Assembly: GCF_004114915.1 (NCBI RefSeq)
Contig: NZ_CP022219.1
Span: 3,626,501 to 3,690,500, forward strand
DNA length: 64,000 nt
Direction: 5' to 3'
Origin: Bradyrhizobium guangxiense
GTDB lineage: Bacteria > Pseudomonadota > Alphaproteobacteria > Rhizobiales > Xanthobacteraceae
Shown here: positions 35,806 through 43,844 of the stretch, in pieces
Layout: every line of letters begins with the position of its first letter
How positions within the stretch are numbered: position 1 is the first letter of the stretch
Notes under the pieces: generated by a model
What the model saw: only the letters and a program-made list of their open reading frames with translations
Told to the model about the DNA's origin: nothing
Databases searched by the model: none
Made by a program: the position numbers and the translations under genes

Positions 35806-36747
35806 ATGGCCCATCACCACCTGCATTCCAGCCCCAGGACCTGCCATTGGGGCTTCTTCGAAGCCGCGCTCAAGCCGGTCCTCACCATCGCCAGCGGCGA
35901 TGAGGTGACGGTCGATACCATCAGCGGCGGACCGGACATGCTGCCCGACCGCGACAAGTTTCACATTCCGCCTGAGATGTACGAGGTTCATGCCAACAAC
36001 GAGCGCATGCTGCCCGGCCACATCCTCACCGGGCCGATCGCGGTCGAAGGCGCCTCGCCCGGCGACGTGCTCGCGGTCGAGATCCTCGACGTCCAGCTTC
36101 GGCAGGATTGGGGCTGGAACATGATCAAGCCGCTGTCCGGCACGCTGCCCGATGATTTCCACGAGACCCGCATCCTGAACATCCCGCTCGACCGGACACG
36201 GATGGTCGGCCGCATGCCGTGGGGCCTCGACCTGCCGCTCAAGCCGTTCTTCGGCGTGATGGGCGTGTCGCCGCCGCCCAGCTGGGGCCGAATCTCCTCG
36301 CTGATCCCGCGCGCGATGGGCGGCAATCTCGACAACAAGGAGCTGGGTGCCGGTGCGACGCTCTATTTGCCGGTGTTCGTGCCGGGCGCGATGTTCTCCT
36401 GCGGCGACGGCCACGGCGTGCAAGGTGACGGCGAGGTCTGCGTCACCGCGATCGAGACCGCGCTGCAGGGCCGCTTCCGCCTGACGCTGCGCAAGGACCT
36501 CAAGTTCGGCTATCCCCGCGCCGAAACGCCGACCCATTACATCACGATGGCGATGGACCCCGATCTCGACCAGTGCGTCGTGCGCGCGCTGCGGGACATG
36601 ATCGCGCTGCTCGGCGAGACCCGAAATCTGTCGCGCGAAGATGCCTACACGCTGTGCAGCCTGGCCGCCGATCTCAGGGTGACCCAGACCGTCAACGGCG
36701 CCAAAGGCATCCATTGCATGATCGAAAAGGCGATCGTGCACGGCTAA
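35806..36747 (+). CDS. Acetamidase/formamidase family protein
   Basis: Hydrolyses short amides to ammonium and acid (family FmdA_AmdA). 313 residues from ATG at 35806 (MAHHHLHSSPRTCHWG); the frame is open upstream through a repeat but is not protein-like. Family motifs: GHILTGPIAVEGASPGDVLAVEI split over residues about 85-110, GVMGVSPPPSWGR, GGNLDNKELGAGATLYLPVFVPGAMFSCGDGH and a closing TVNGAKGIHCMI. Single gene; it could scavenge nitrogen from formamide-like compounds. Confidence 0.88.
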   Translation: MAHHHLHSSPRTCHWGFFEAALKPVLTIASGDEVTVDTISGGPDMLPDRDKFHIPPEMYEVHANNERMLPGHILTGPIAVEGASPGDVLAVEILDVQLRQDWGWNMIKPLSGTLPDDFHETRILNIPLDRTRMVGRMPWGLDLPLKPFFGVMGVSPPPSWGRISSLIPRAMGGNLDNKELGAGATLYLPVFVPGAMFSCGDGHGVQGDGEVCVTAIETALQGRFRLTLRKDLKFGYPRAETPTHYITMAMDPDLDQCVVRALRDMIALLGETRNLSREDAYTLCSLAADLRVTQTVNGAKGIHCMIEKAIVHG

Positions 36748-36946
36748 GCCGGGCCACCTCTTCCTGACCTGTTGAAGTCCCGCGCCGCCCGGTTTGCCGC
36801 GCGGCGCGCTGAGTCGTGGGTGATTTCGCGTGCGATTCCAACATGCTGAGCGTCACACACAACTCGCATTTGACTTCCGCCCCTGAACCTAAATAGAGTC
36901 TTAATCGTTACTTTTATGTACCCGAGTAAGAGGCTAGCGTTCGGCC

Positions 36947-37144
36947 ATGGCCACCGAAAAAGCCGAGACTGACCGCATTCCCGTAACCTTGGCGCTCTCG
37001 ACCATCACCTACCTGGAGAAGCTGGTGAGACAGGGCACCCACGGCACCAGCGTTCCCGGCGTCGCACGGACCTTGATCGAGGAAGGCATCCGTCTCGCCA
37101 TCAAGGACGGGCTTTTGTCGATTCGCGACAATGGCAGGACGTGA
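36947..37144 (+). CDS. Small hypothetical protein, possibly ribbon-helix-helix-like
   Basis: 65 residues beginning MATEKAETDRIPVTLALSTITYLEKL. A short N-terminal beta-like stretch (RIPVTLALSTITY) followed by two helices (LEKLVRQGTHG, VARTLIEEGIRLAIKDGLL) is suggestive of a CopG/Arc-type dimeric DNA-binding fold, but this is inference. Located 74 bases upstream of gcrA on the same strand. Confidence 0.65.
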   Translation: MATEKAETDRIPVTLALSTITYLEKLVRQGTHGTSVPGVARTLIEEGIRLAIKDGLLSIRDNGRT

Positions 37145-37218
37145 GCGCGCGCCGAACGTGAGGCGGACGGATCTCGGGAGGCGGATGGCCGACATCTGCA
37201 ACCTGGGACCGTTTACAA

Positions 37219-37692
37219 ATGCCTGTTCTCTCACCCACCTGGACCGACGAACGAATTGAACTTCTGAAGCAGCACTTCGAGGCCGGCCTCTCCTGCCGCG
37301 AGATCGCCGCCGACATCGGCGTCAGCCGCAACGCGGTGATCGGCAAGCTGTCCCGTCTCAATCTGACGCGTGGCCGGATCAACGAGGATCGCAAGGTTCA
37401 GGACAGAGGCTTTGCGCGGGCGCGAAGGGCGGTGCCGCGGCTGCAATACGAGATGCTCGCGACGATCTACGGCGACACCGACGCCCCCGCGGCCGCAGGT
37501 CCCATCGACGATGCCAATCGCTGCTCGTTGCTGGAGCTGGCGGAGAACCGCTGCCGCTGGCCGATCTCGACGCCCGGCGCCGAGGATTTCTGCTTCTGCG
37601 GCAACTCCGCGCCCGACGGTCAGCCCTATTGCGCCGGCCACAGCCGCCTCGCCTACCGGCCGACCGCGCGCGCCCGTGTGCTGCGCGGCTGA
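37219..37692 (+). CDS. gcrA: GcrA cell-cycle regulator
   Basis: Alphaproteobacterial transcription cofactor that binds sigma-70 holoenzyme and CcrM-methylated GANTC promoters to drive cell-cycle genes. 157 residues. N-terminal DNA-binding helix-turn-helix: WTDERIELLKQHFEAGLS and SCREIAADIGVSRNAVIGKL. C-terminal RNA-polymerase-interacting part: CRWPISTPGAEDFCFCGN and PYCAGHSRLAYRP with its conserved cysteines and histidine. Shows the host belongs to the CcrM/GcrA-controlled alphaproteobacteria. A hairpin follows 16 bases after the stop. Confidence 0.95.
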   Translation: MPVLSPTWTDERIELLKQHFEAGLSCREIAADIGVSRNAVIGKLSRLNLTRGRINEDRKVQDRGFARARRAVPRLQYEMLATIYGDTDAPAAAGPIDDANRCSLLELAENRCRWPISTPGAEDFCFCGNSAPDGQPYCAGHSRLAYRPTARARVLRG

Positions 37693-37707
37693 AACCCGCA
37701 CATGAAA

Positions 37708-37735
37708 AACCTCCGGCGGGGCATCGCCGGAGGTT
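37708..37735 (+). terminator. Hairpin after gcrA
   Basis: AACCTCCGGCG-GGGCAT-CGCCGGAGGTT: an 11-bp stem with only TTCC behind it on the plus strand, so a weak T-tract. Position directly after gcrA makes it the likely terminator. Confidence 0.6.
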
Positions 37736-37892
37736 CCTGGAGGCTTAGCGTGAAGCTAAGAGCCGCAACTTTCGTATTTGGCTGAGAGCTATATAGCTTA
37801 GTAACTCAGGTAAGTAAATTAATCTGAGGCGTTTGAATCGCATGGCTCGTCTTCGTCCGATGCAACGGGCATTCGGTGATCCGAAAACCCGA

Positions 37893-37925
37893 CAAAAAAG
37901 CCCCGGCGGTGTCCCGCCGGGGCTT
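37893..37925 (-). terminator. Intrinsic terminator of the porin gene
   Basis: On the minus strand AAGCCCCGGCGG-GACA-CCGCCGGGGCTTTTTT: a 12-bp stem followed by six Ts, 27 bases past the porin stop. Confidence 0.92.
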
Positions 37926-37951
37926 GCGTCGAATCGAAGGATTTCGAGGCC

Positions 37952-39508
37952 TTACCAGTTGCGCTGGGCGCGCAGCAGCAGGCTGTAGGTGTCCTGATCC
38001 TTCAGCTCATAGGTCGCCGCCGGCTTGGCGACGCCCGTCAGCGCTCCGGTCGTGATCGCGCCCGAATACTTCTGATCGAGGTGGCTGTAGGTGAAGTCAG
38101 CCGAGAAGGTCAGGTTCTTCACCGGCGTCCAGCGGGTGATGACGCCGACCTGGCCGATGTTGAAGTCCGGGTTGCAGGTGCCGGTCAGGGTGGCGAACGC
38201 GGCGCTGCCGCAGATCAGGCCCTTCGCGGTGCCGCTGTAGTTGACCGCAGCCCACGCGCCGTAGAGCGCCGTGTTCCAGTACGGGCTCCAATTGTGGGTG
38301 TAGGCACCGCGGAAGCCGTAGGTCTTGGTCAGCTCGAGCTGGCCGCCCGGACCGAACACCGCGTCGGACACGCCGGCGAAGCCGATGCTCTGATACGCGG
38401 CGTTCGAGCTGCCGAACATCGAGTAGCTGGTCGCAGCCAGCTCCTGGAAGTTGTAGCGGCTCCCGCCCTCGGTGTAGACGCCCGAGATGTTGATCACGTC
38501 GCCTGCGCCGGTCGGGATGTTCTTGATGCCCAAGGCGAGCTGAACGGCCCAGCCCCACTTGTCCTCGGGATGACCGGTGGCTTCGGTCGCACCGTAATAG
38601 GCGACATGGTTGTCGTGTGCGGCGACCGACGCCTGGAACAGGCCCCAGGCCTGGTCGACGCGAACCATAGCAACGAGATCGGGCGAGCGGGTGCCGCCGA
38701 GGTCGTTGGAGCCATAGGCGCCGCCGAGCACGCCGGTGGTGGACATGCCGGCCGTGTTCCAGATGTTGGTCTGGAATACCTGGGTCTGATCCTGCGCCGA
38801 GAACGAAGCCGTCACGCCCTGGCCGAAATCGGCGGTGTAGGTGAACTGGGTCACGCCGTTGGTGGAGCCGCTGCCGCCGACGAGCTGGTCGAAATTGTTG
38901 CCGGGATAGTTGATCCAGGGCGCGTCGAACTGCGACACGGCCTTACCCATGGTGAAGCCGGCGAACTGGATGAAGGCGTAGTAGACGCCGAGCGCGCCGC
39001 CCGAGAGGTTGCCGTCGGTGCCGTTGATGTTGCCGCCGCTCGAGCCGGTGAGGCCGGTGCCGGCCGCGTTGAGGCCGATCGTGCCGCTGTACTGGGTCGC
39101 ACCCGTCCCCGAGCCGGTCCCGCCATAGCTGCCGGTCGTCCAGGTGAAGACCGCATCGAAATAGGTGCGGACCACGCCGTACTCGGTCGCGGTGCGCGTA
39201 TCGATGTTGAGGTCTTCACGCGCGCGCATCGAGTAGTAGTTGGTCAGACGGTTGTTGGCCGCGAACACGCCGTTGTACTGGGCGCTGTAATTGCCGCCGG
39301 CATTGAGCGCCACTTCGGCACGCAGATAGCCGCCGAGCTTGATGCAGGTGTCGCTGCCCGGGATGTAGTAGAAGCCCGCGCCGTAGAGCGTGCAGATCTT
39401 GACATACTCGACCGCTTTGGCCTTGACCGGAAGATCGGCCGCCTGGGCTCCACCGACGGCGATCAGACCCGCCGCAGTGCCGAGCAAAAGGCTCTTCACC
39501 ACTTTCAT
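37952..39508 (-). CDS. Alphaproteobacterial general porin (Porin_2)
   Basis: 518 residues from ATG at 39508, with GGAGG seven bases upstream. Signal peptide MKVVKSLLLGTAAGLIAVGGAQA, cleaved before ADLPVKAKA. The mature protein starts with VEYVKICTLYGAGFYYIPGSDTCIKLGGYLRAEV, the N-terminal strand pattern with a disulfide-forming cysteine pair seen in Bradyrhizobium outer-membrane porins, and ends with the outer-membrane-insertion signature LLLRAQRNW (terminal aromatic). Amphipathic beta strands alternate through Gly/Ser/Thr-rich loops. Strong terminator downstream; a long leader of about 400 bases separates it from a divergent MarR gene. Confidence 0.96.
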   Translation of the reverse strand: MKVVKSLLLGTAAGLIAVGGAQAADLPVKAKAVEYVKICTLYGAGFYYIPGSDTCIKLGGYLRAEVALNAGGNYSAQYNGVFAANNRLTNYYSMRAREDLNIDTRTATEYGVVRTYFDAVFTWTTGSYGGTGSGTGATQYSGTIGLNAAGTGLTGSSGGNINGTDGNLSGGALGVYYAFIQFAGFTMGKAVSQFDAPWINYPGNNFDQLVGGSGSTNGVTQFTYTADFGQGVTASFSAQDQTQVFQTNIWNTAGMSTTGVLGGAYGSNDLGGTRSPDLVAMVRVDQAWGLFQASVAAHDNHVAYYGATEATGHPEDKWGWAVQLALGIKNIPTGAGDVINISGVYTEGGSRYNFQELAATSYSMFGSSNAAYQSIGFAGVSDAVFGPGGQLELTKTYGFRGAYTHNWSPYWNTALYGAWAAVNYSGTAKGLICGSAAFATLTGTCNPDFNIGQVGVITRWTPVKNLTFSADFTYSHLDQKYSGAITTGALTGVAKPAATYELKDQDTYSLLLRAQRNW

Positions 39509-39906
39509 TAAAACCTCCAAGTTGCTCCTTTACGGAGACCGGACCGTGAGGCCCCCCAAGATCTCCGTCTCTCAAATCCGCTCGGCCGCTTTCGGACACT
39601 CCGGCTTTCGACGCCGAGAACGTGAGCGAACCACCTGCAACGGGACGATCGAGTACCCCCCACCGTCGCCGAGCACTATGCCTGCGTCGTTCCGTAATCA
39701 AAATAGTTTATTAGATCAGCTTTTCGGTTTTGCTAAACCTGTGCCCCGCGCGCAACACCGGGGACCGGCCAATCGCTGAGCTGATCATCTTTGTAGTTTT
39801 CGTGACAAAATTATCCTGCTCTGCACTTGCGTCAGAGCAGGCTTGCGTGGACTATGACCTGCCACGAACATCGGCCCGAACAATCGGTTCACTGGAGAGT
39901 GACGCT
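39509..39906. other. Divergent intergenic region porin/MarR
   Basis: 398 bases with no credible gene. An open frame into the MarR gene from 39730 lacks protein-like sequence. The AT-rich stretch at about 39690-39740 probably contains one or both promoters; porin genes often have long leaders targeted by small RNAs, but no such element could be recognised. Confidence 0.45.
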
Positions 39907-40413
39907 GTGTCCGCGACGAGGAAAGAAGGGGCGCGCCTGCGCTCGATCGGCAATCTGGATATCATCAGGCGCTTCACCTGGGAGATATCGTCGATCAACA
40001 TGTATCTGGAGGAGCTGCGTCAGTTCTGGGCGAAGACGCTAGGCATCAGTGGCCCGCAATGGCTGATCCTGATGGCCATCTCCGACCTCGACAAGGACGA
40101 CGGCGTCCCGGTCAACGTCGTCTCCAAGCTCCTGCACGTGGATCCGTCCTTCGTCACCACCCAGTCCAAGCTGCTCGAAAAGAAGGGCCTGCTGCGCCGG
40201 CGTCCCTCCCCGACCGACGCCCGCGTGGTGCGGTTGTCGCTGGTCGAGAAGACGCAGAAGCACATCGCAAGCCTCAACGAGCAGTACAAGACGATCCGCG
40301 AGTTCGTCTTCCAGGAGTTCGACGAGGACGAGCTGACGGAATTTACCGCCAAGCTCGCGACATTGAAGAACCGCCTCGAGAAGGCCTGTGTCCGGATCTC
40401 GCTGGATTTCTAA
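39907..40413 (+). CDS. MarR-family transcriptional regulator
   Basis: 168 residues from GTG at 39907 (VSATRKEGARLRSIG), chosen over the open frame from 39730 because GGAG lies ten bases before it and the upstream translation is not protein-like. Winged helix at about 60-120: NVVSKLLHVDPSFVTTQSKLLEKKGLLRRRPSPTDARVVRLSL. Divergent from the porin gene. Its fold and length resemble the LdtR-type regulator at 62518, though the sequence is clearly different. Ligand unknown. Its stop codon coincides with a composite repeat. Confidence 0.88.
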   Translation: MSATRKEGARLRSIGNLDIIRRFTWEISSINMYLEELRQFWAKTLGISGPQWLILMAISDLDKDDGVPVNVVSKLLHVDPSFVTTQSKLLEKKGLLRRRPSPTDARVVRLSLVEKTQKHIASLNEQYKTIREFVFQEFDEDELTEFTAKLATLKNRLEKACVRISLDF

Positions 40414-40514
40414 AGCATGATCCGGAAAAGTGCGCAGCGGTTTTCCAAAGAGATCATGCTTAAACAACAACCTAAAGCGCGATGACGATTCACCGCAATC
40501 GCATCGCGCTTTAG
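40412..40514. repeat. Composite double-palindrome dispersed repeat, copy 2
   Basis: Same order as copy 1 after glnA: AGCATGATC...GATCATGCT, linker AAACAACAAC, AAAGCGCGATGA...GCATCGCGCTTTAG. It again starts within the TAA stop of the upstream gene. Confidence 0.85.
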
Positions 40515-40529
40515 GCCCTAAGACGACGC

Positions 40530-41639
40530 TCAGATCCGCAGATTGCCAGCGCCGAGCCGCGATTCGAGCCAGTCGAAGATGTATTCGTTGGCAAGGCTCG
40601 GATTGTCCGCATGGGCCTGTGCCGCGCCGGTCTCGGCGGCCGTGAACACCTTCAACTCGATTTCCGAGCTGACGAGCCGGGAGCTCTGGACGATCTGACG
40701 CGCGCGGTCGGCCTTGAGCCAGCCGTCCTCGCCGAGTGTGATCAGCACCGGGCATTCGGCGCTGGAGGCCATCAGCGGCGCATGCGGCACCGGCACGATG
40801 CTAACGTCGCTCAGCGCGAATCGGCTGGCAAAGAAGGCCCGCTCGTGCAGGTCCCACAGGCCGCCGTCGCAGACGGCGGCGGCAAGCCGCGGCTCCTGCA
40901 ACACCGCGCGTGCCACGAAGGAAGAGCCCCAACCATCGGCGATGATCCCGACCCGCGCGAAATCGACGTCGCTGCGCGTCTCCAGATAGTCCATGACGCT
41001 GGGAATCGCGCTCTCGAGATCGCTCCGCCGCAACAGCGCGTCGATATAATCGTCGCGCTGGTCGCCGAACAGGTCCAGCGCCAGCATCGAGAATCCACGT
41101 TCGCGCGCATGCGGCACGAGCTTGAACAGAAACTCCTCCTTGCGGTGGCCGGGTTCGCCGATGCAGATCACGGTCGGCGCCCGTCCGCTCGCCGCGGGGA
41201 GGAAGTAACCCTGCAGCGCATGTCCCTCGAGCCAGGGAATCCTTACGACTTCGCCGGCCGGGCTGCGCGCCGAAAGATAGCGGCGCGCGCATTCCTGCAT
41301 CGCGAGCACCGCGACCCAGCGGCGCTCGTCGTCCTGCTCGAGCGGCATCGCCGCCGCGCCATAGTAGTTCATGGCGCGAAGCCAATTGCGCTGTGCGCTC
41401 GCCATGTGGCCTTCCGCGAAGGCGGCCTCGGCGCGCTGCCGATTGGCTTGCGCCAGCCGCTTCCACTCGCGATGCCATGAGCGGTCGTCACCCCGCTTCA
41501 GCTGCCGCGCGATCATCAGGCATTCAGCGATGGTGGCGCCGCCCTCCTGGGCCGCGGTGAGCAGCCGCGTGAATTCAGCAGAAATGTCCTCTCGCTCCGG
41601 GCAAAGGATCCAGTCGTCAGAGAGGCATGCAGGCATCAT
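40530..41639 (-). CDS. Alpha/beta-hydrolase (FrsA/DHP-hydrolase-like) with atypical nucleophile elbow
   Basis: 369 residues: an N-terminal helical cap (residues 1-150) and a C-terminal alpha/beta-hydrolase domain, as in 2,6-dihydropseudooxynicotine hydrolase and FrsA. Core: ICIGEPGHRKEEFLFKLVPHA, FSMLALDLFGDQRDD and the elbow VGIIADGWGSSFVARAVL. The serine of the G-x-S-x-G motif is replaced (A-D-G-W-G), while candidate aspartate (LGEDGWLKAD) and histidine (AQAHADN) remain. Either the elbow serine moved two residues or the protein is not a serine hydrolase. Stands alone between repeats. Confidence 0.8.
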   Translation of the reverse strand: MMPACLSDDWILCPEREDISAEFTRLLTAAQEGGATIAECLMIARQLKRGDDRSWHREWKRLAQANRQRAEAAFAEGHMASAQRNWLRAMNYYGAAAMPLEQDDERRWVAVLAMQECARRYLSARSPAGEVVRIPWLEGHALQGYFLPAASGRAPTVICIGEPGHRKEEFLFKLVPHARERGFSMLALDLFGDQRDDYIDALLRRSDLESAIPSVMDYLETRSDVDFARVGIIADGWGSSFVARAVLQEPRLAAAVCDGGLWDLHERAFFASRFALSDVSIVPVPHAPLMASSAECPVLITLGEDGWLKADRARQIVQSSRLVSSEIELKVFTAAETGAAQAHADNPSLANEYIFDWLESRLGAGNLRI

Positions 41640-41807
41640 CGGGAGCTACGCTCTATCGTCGCGTTATCGCTGATTGAGTAAACTATTTCAGTTGCTCAAC
41701 CAAGGCGTCGCGCGTGGCATTACAGACCTTTGAGATCAACATCGCTTGAACGAATGGTCACGCCGCATGCGTGACATTCCAATTCGGCATGAGGGCCCGG
41801 ACATTGG

Positions 41808-41845
41808 CAAGAGGTGGCACGCAATATCAGCCGTGCACCTCTTGT
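41808..41845. other. Strong intergenic stem-loop
   Basis: CAAGAGGTG-GCACG and CGTGCACCTCTTG pair over about 12 bp with one bulged base, leaving a ten-base loop (CAATATCAGC). It lies between the SDR stop and the hydrolase start, both minus strand. There is no T-tract on either side, so its role is unclear. Confidence 0.5.
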
Positions 41846-41902
41846 CATGATGATTATCATACTTAGATACGCGCGCTCGCCGGCCATCTCGGCCCAGCGA
41901 TC

Positions 41903-42874
41903 TCAACCGAGCCGCCAGCCGACCTCCTGTGCGAAACTTTCGTAGAAGGCTCGGTCATAGGCCTGCTCCGGCGTGGTGCGCACGCGCTCGTCGAGACGCT
42001 TGGCGTCCTCGCCGACGAGAATGCGCCATCGCTCCGCCTTCACCCCGTCGAGGATGATCTTGGCGGCCTGCGCCGCGGTCGTCGGCGCATCCTCCAGGAA
42101 GCTGCGGGCGCGTTCGGCGAACGCCGCCTGGATGTCCTCGTCCGACATCTTGTCGGCGTCCGGCACGCCGGCCGCGACCATGCGCTTGCGCGTCAGCGCG
42201 ACCTCGTCGGCGTTGAGTCGCTCCGATCCATCGGCGCTCTGCACCTTGCGCGAGTTGGAGACGATCGAGGTGCCGATGTGGCCGGGCATCACCACCGAGC
42301 ATTTGACGTGCGGCGCGTGCAGGCGGAGATCGTTGATCAGCGCTTCGGTAAATCCCTTCACCGCGAACTTCGCCGAGCTGTAGGCGGTGTGCGCCTGGTT
42401 CATGCCGATCGAGGCCCAGAAGCCGTTGACGCTCGCGGTGTTGACGATGTGGGCCTCGTCCGCCGCCACCAGCATCGGCAGGAAGGTACGCACGCCGAGA
42501 TAGACGCCGCCCCAGCAGATGTTGAAGGTGCGCTCCCACTGCTCGCGCGTGTTGGTGAACAGGCTGCCGCCGCCGCCGATGCCGGCATTGTTGAACAACA
42601 GATGGATCTTGTCGGTCTTCTGCTGCTCGGCGAGCTCGTCACGGAAGCGCTTCAGATGATCCTCGATCGCGACGTCGGCGACATGGGTCGTGACGCGCAG
42701 CCCTTGCGGCAACTTCTCGGTCTCGCACAGCCGCCTGGTCTCGGCCATGGCGGCTTCCGAGACGTCGCACATCGCGACGTTGCAGCCTTCGGCCACGAGC
42801 TGCCGCGCGAGCTCGCGCCCCATTCCCGTGCCGCCGCCGGTGATGACTGCGATCTTTCCTGCGAAATCCTTCAT
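41903..42874 (-). CDS. Short-chain dehydrogenase/reductase (SDR)
   Basis: NAD(P)-dependent oxidoreductase of the classical SDR fold but longer than usual (323 residues) owing to a C-terminal extension. Start at 42874 (MKDFAGKIAVITGGG). Motifs: cofactor TGGGTGMGRELARQL, NNAG at LLFNNAGIGGGGS, catalytic serine in IVNTASVNGF, and Tyr-x3-Lys in YSSAKFAVKG. The C-terminal segment (AAKIILDGVKAERWRILVGEDAKRLD) is typical of the SDRs annotated next to acyl-CoA degradation genes in Bradyrhizobium. Substrate unknown. Confidence 0.9.
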   Translation of the reverse strand: MKDFAGKIAVITGGGTGMGRELARQLVAEGCNVAMCDVSEAAMAETRRLCETEKLPQGLRVTTHVADVAIEDHLKRFRDELAEQQKTDKIHLLFNNAGIGGGGSLFTNTREQWERTFNICWGGVYLGVRTFLPMLVAADEAHIVNTASVNGFWASIGMNQAHTAYSSAKFAVKGFTEALINDLRLHAPHVKCSVVMPGHIGTSIVSNSRKVQSADGSERLNADEVALTRKRMVAAGVPDADKMSDEDIQAAFAERARSFLEDAPTTAAQAAKIILDGVKAERWRILVGEDAKRLDERVRTTPEQAYDRAFYESFAQEVGWRLG

Positions 42875-43474
42875 GGGACTTTCGGCCCCTCCCTTGTCGG
42901 TATGTTTCTTCGTCGCCGCGCCGCTCTCGGGCGCGCGCGAAATGTAGCAGCGCCGCATCCGCAAATGAAAGCGGATCGGCGATGTCATCTTCGGCAGCGA
43001 TTATTTCGGCGCGCGGACTATCGGCTTCTCATGCGGTCCGTGTACTTCAGAAAGCCTCGCCCGCGGCACATCCTTCGAGACGCCCGCCGCTGGCGGGCCC
43101 TCAGGATGAGGACGGAGTCTGCGGCCGCCGTTTTCGCGAGCACCGATGCCCAATAGCCTCATCCTGAGGGACCGCTGAAAGCGGTCGTCTCGAAGGACGA
43201 GGCGCTTGCTCCGTCGCCGCCGGGAAGCACGTGCACTAGCCCGCCTATGCAAGCGAGCGCTCGCGACGCTGCCGCCACAGCCGGGCATAACCGGTCCGGT
43301 TCCCGTATTTGTCCGGCTTCGGTTTATGGGCAAATTTTTTACAATCCGAATCGCCAAATGGACCCCGGACGCTGGGTCGAGTCGGCCAGGCCAGCGTGTT
43401 GTTTGCGTGTCACAGGCTCTGGCACTCCGCTTGCATCCTCTTCGTGGTCTGCAACTACCGATGAGGTGACAGGA
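42875..43474. other. Long intergenic region containing a family-B repeat
   Basis: 600 bases without a supported gene. A family-B dispersed repeat occupies 43071-43197. The remainder includes a local A/T-rich segment near 43325-43350 that may be the promoter of the small gene at 43475. Open frames crossing the repeat are artefacts of its GC content. Confidence 0.5.
43071..43197. repeat. Family-B dispersed inverted repeat, copy 1
   Basis: Outer arms TCCTTCGAGACG and CGTCTCGAAGGA, inner arms CCTCAGGATGAGG and CCTCATCCTGAGG. A relative occurs at 56682-56799. This is the widespread rhizobial type that looks like a small mobile palindromic unit. Confidence 0.8.
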
Positions 43475-43714
43475 ATGTTCGTGACCGTCGTAGCCGTGCT
43501 CTGCCGGCTTAGCGCAGCTAGCTCAGGCAGTTGCGTCGAGGAAATCGTGACCGACAGCAACATGACGCCCGAGATTTCGATGATGCAGTGCGCGGTCGGC
43601 GCACAGGCCCCGCTGGCGAAATGGATGGGCGAGCATCCGATCTATCACGCCAATTGGCGCCTGGATCGGTTCAAATGCGTGCCCGGTCACTACGAGATCA
43701 AGGGCCACGCCTGA
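43475..43714 (+). CDS. Small conserved-type secreted or membrane-associated protein
   Basis: 79 residues from ATG at 43475, with ACAGGA directly upstream. The hydrophobic start (MFVTVVAVLCRLS) may be a short signal or anchor. The remainder, SGSCVEEIVTDSNMTPEISMMQCAVGAQAPLAKWM then HPIYHANWRLDRFKCVPGHY, shows regularly spaced cysteines and the W-R-L-D-R-x-K-C pattern seen in a family of short uncharacterised alphaproteobacterial proteins. No function assigned. Confidence 0.75.
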   Translation: MFVTVVAVLCRLSAASSGSCVEEIVTDSNMTPEISMMQCAVGAQAPLAKWMGEHPIYHANWRLDRFKCVPGHYEIKGHA

Positions 43715-43844
43715 AGGCCCGCAAAACTACTGGTACATCGACCACGGATAGAAGACGACGAGGAAACGCCCCGGAGGCCGCCTCCGACGGGCCGCACAGC
43801 GCCAGTCCGATCAGACGGCCGTCTTGTGACGACGGTCACATTCC

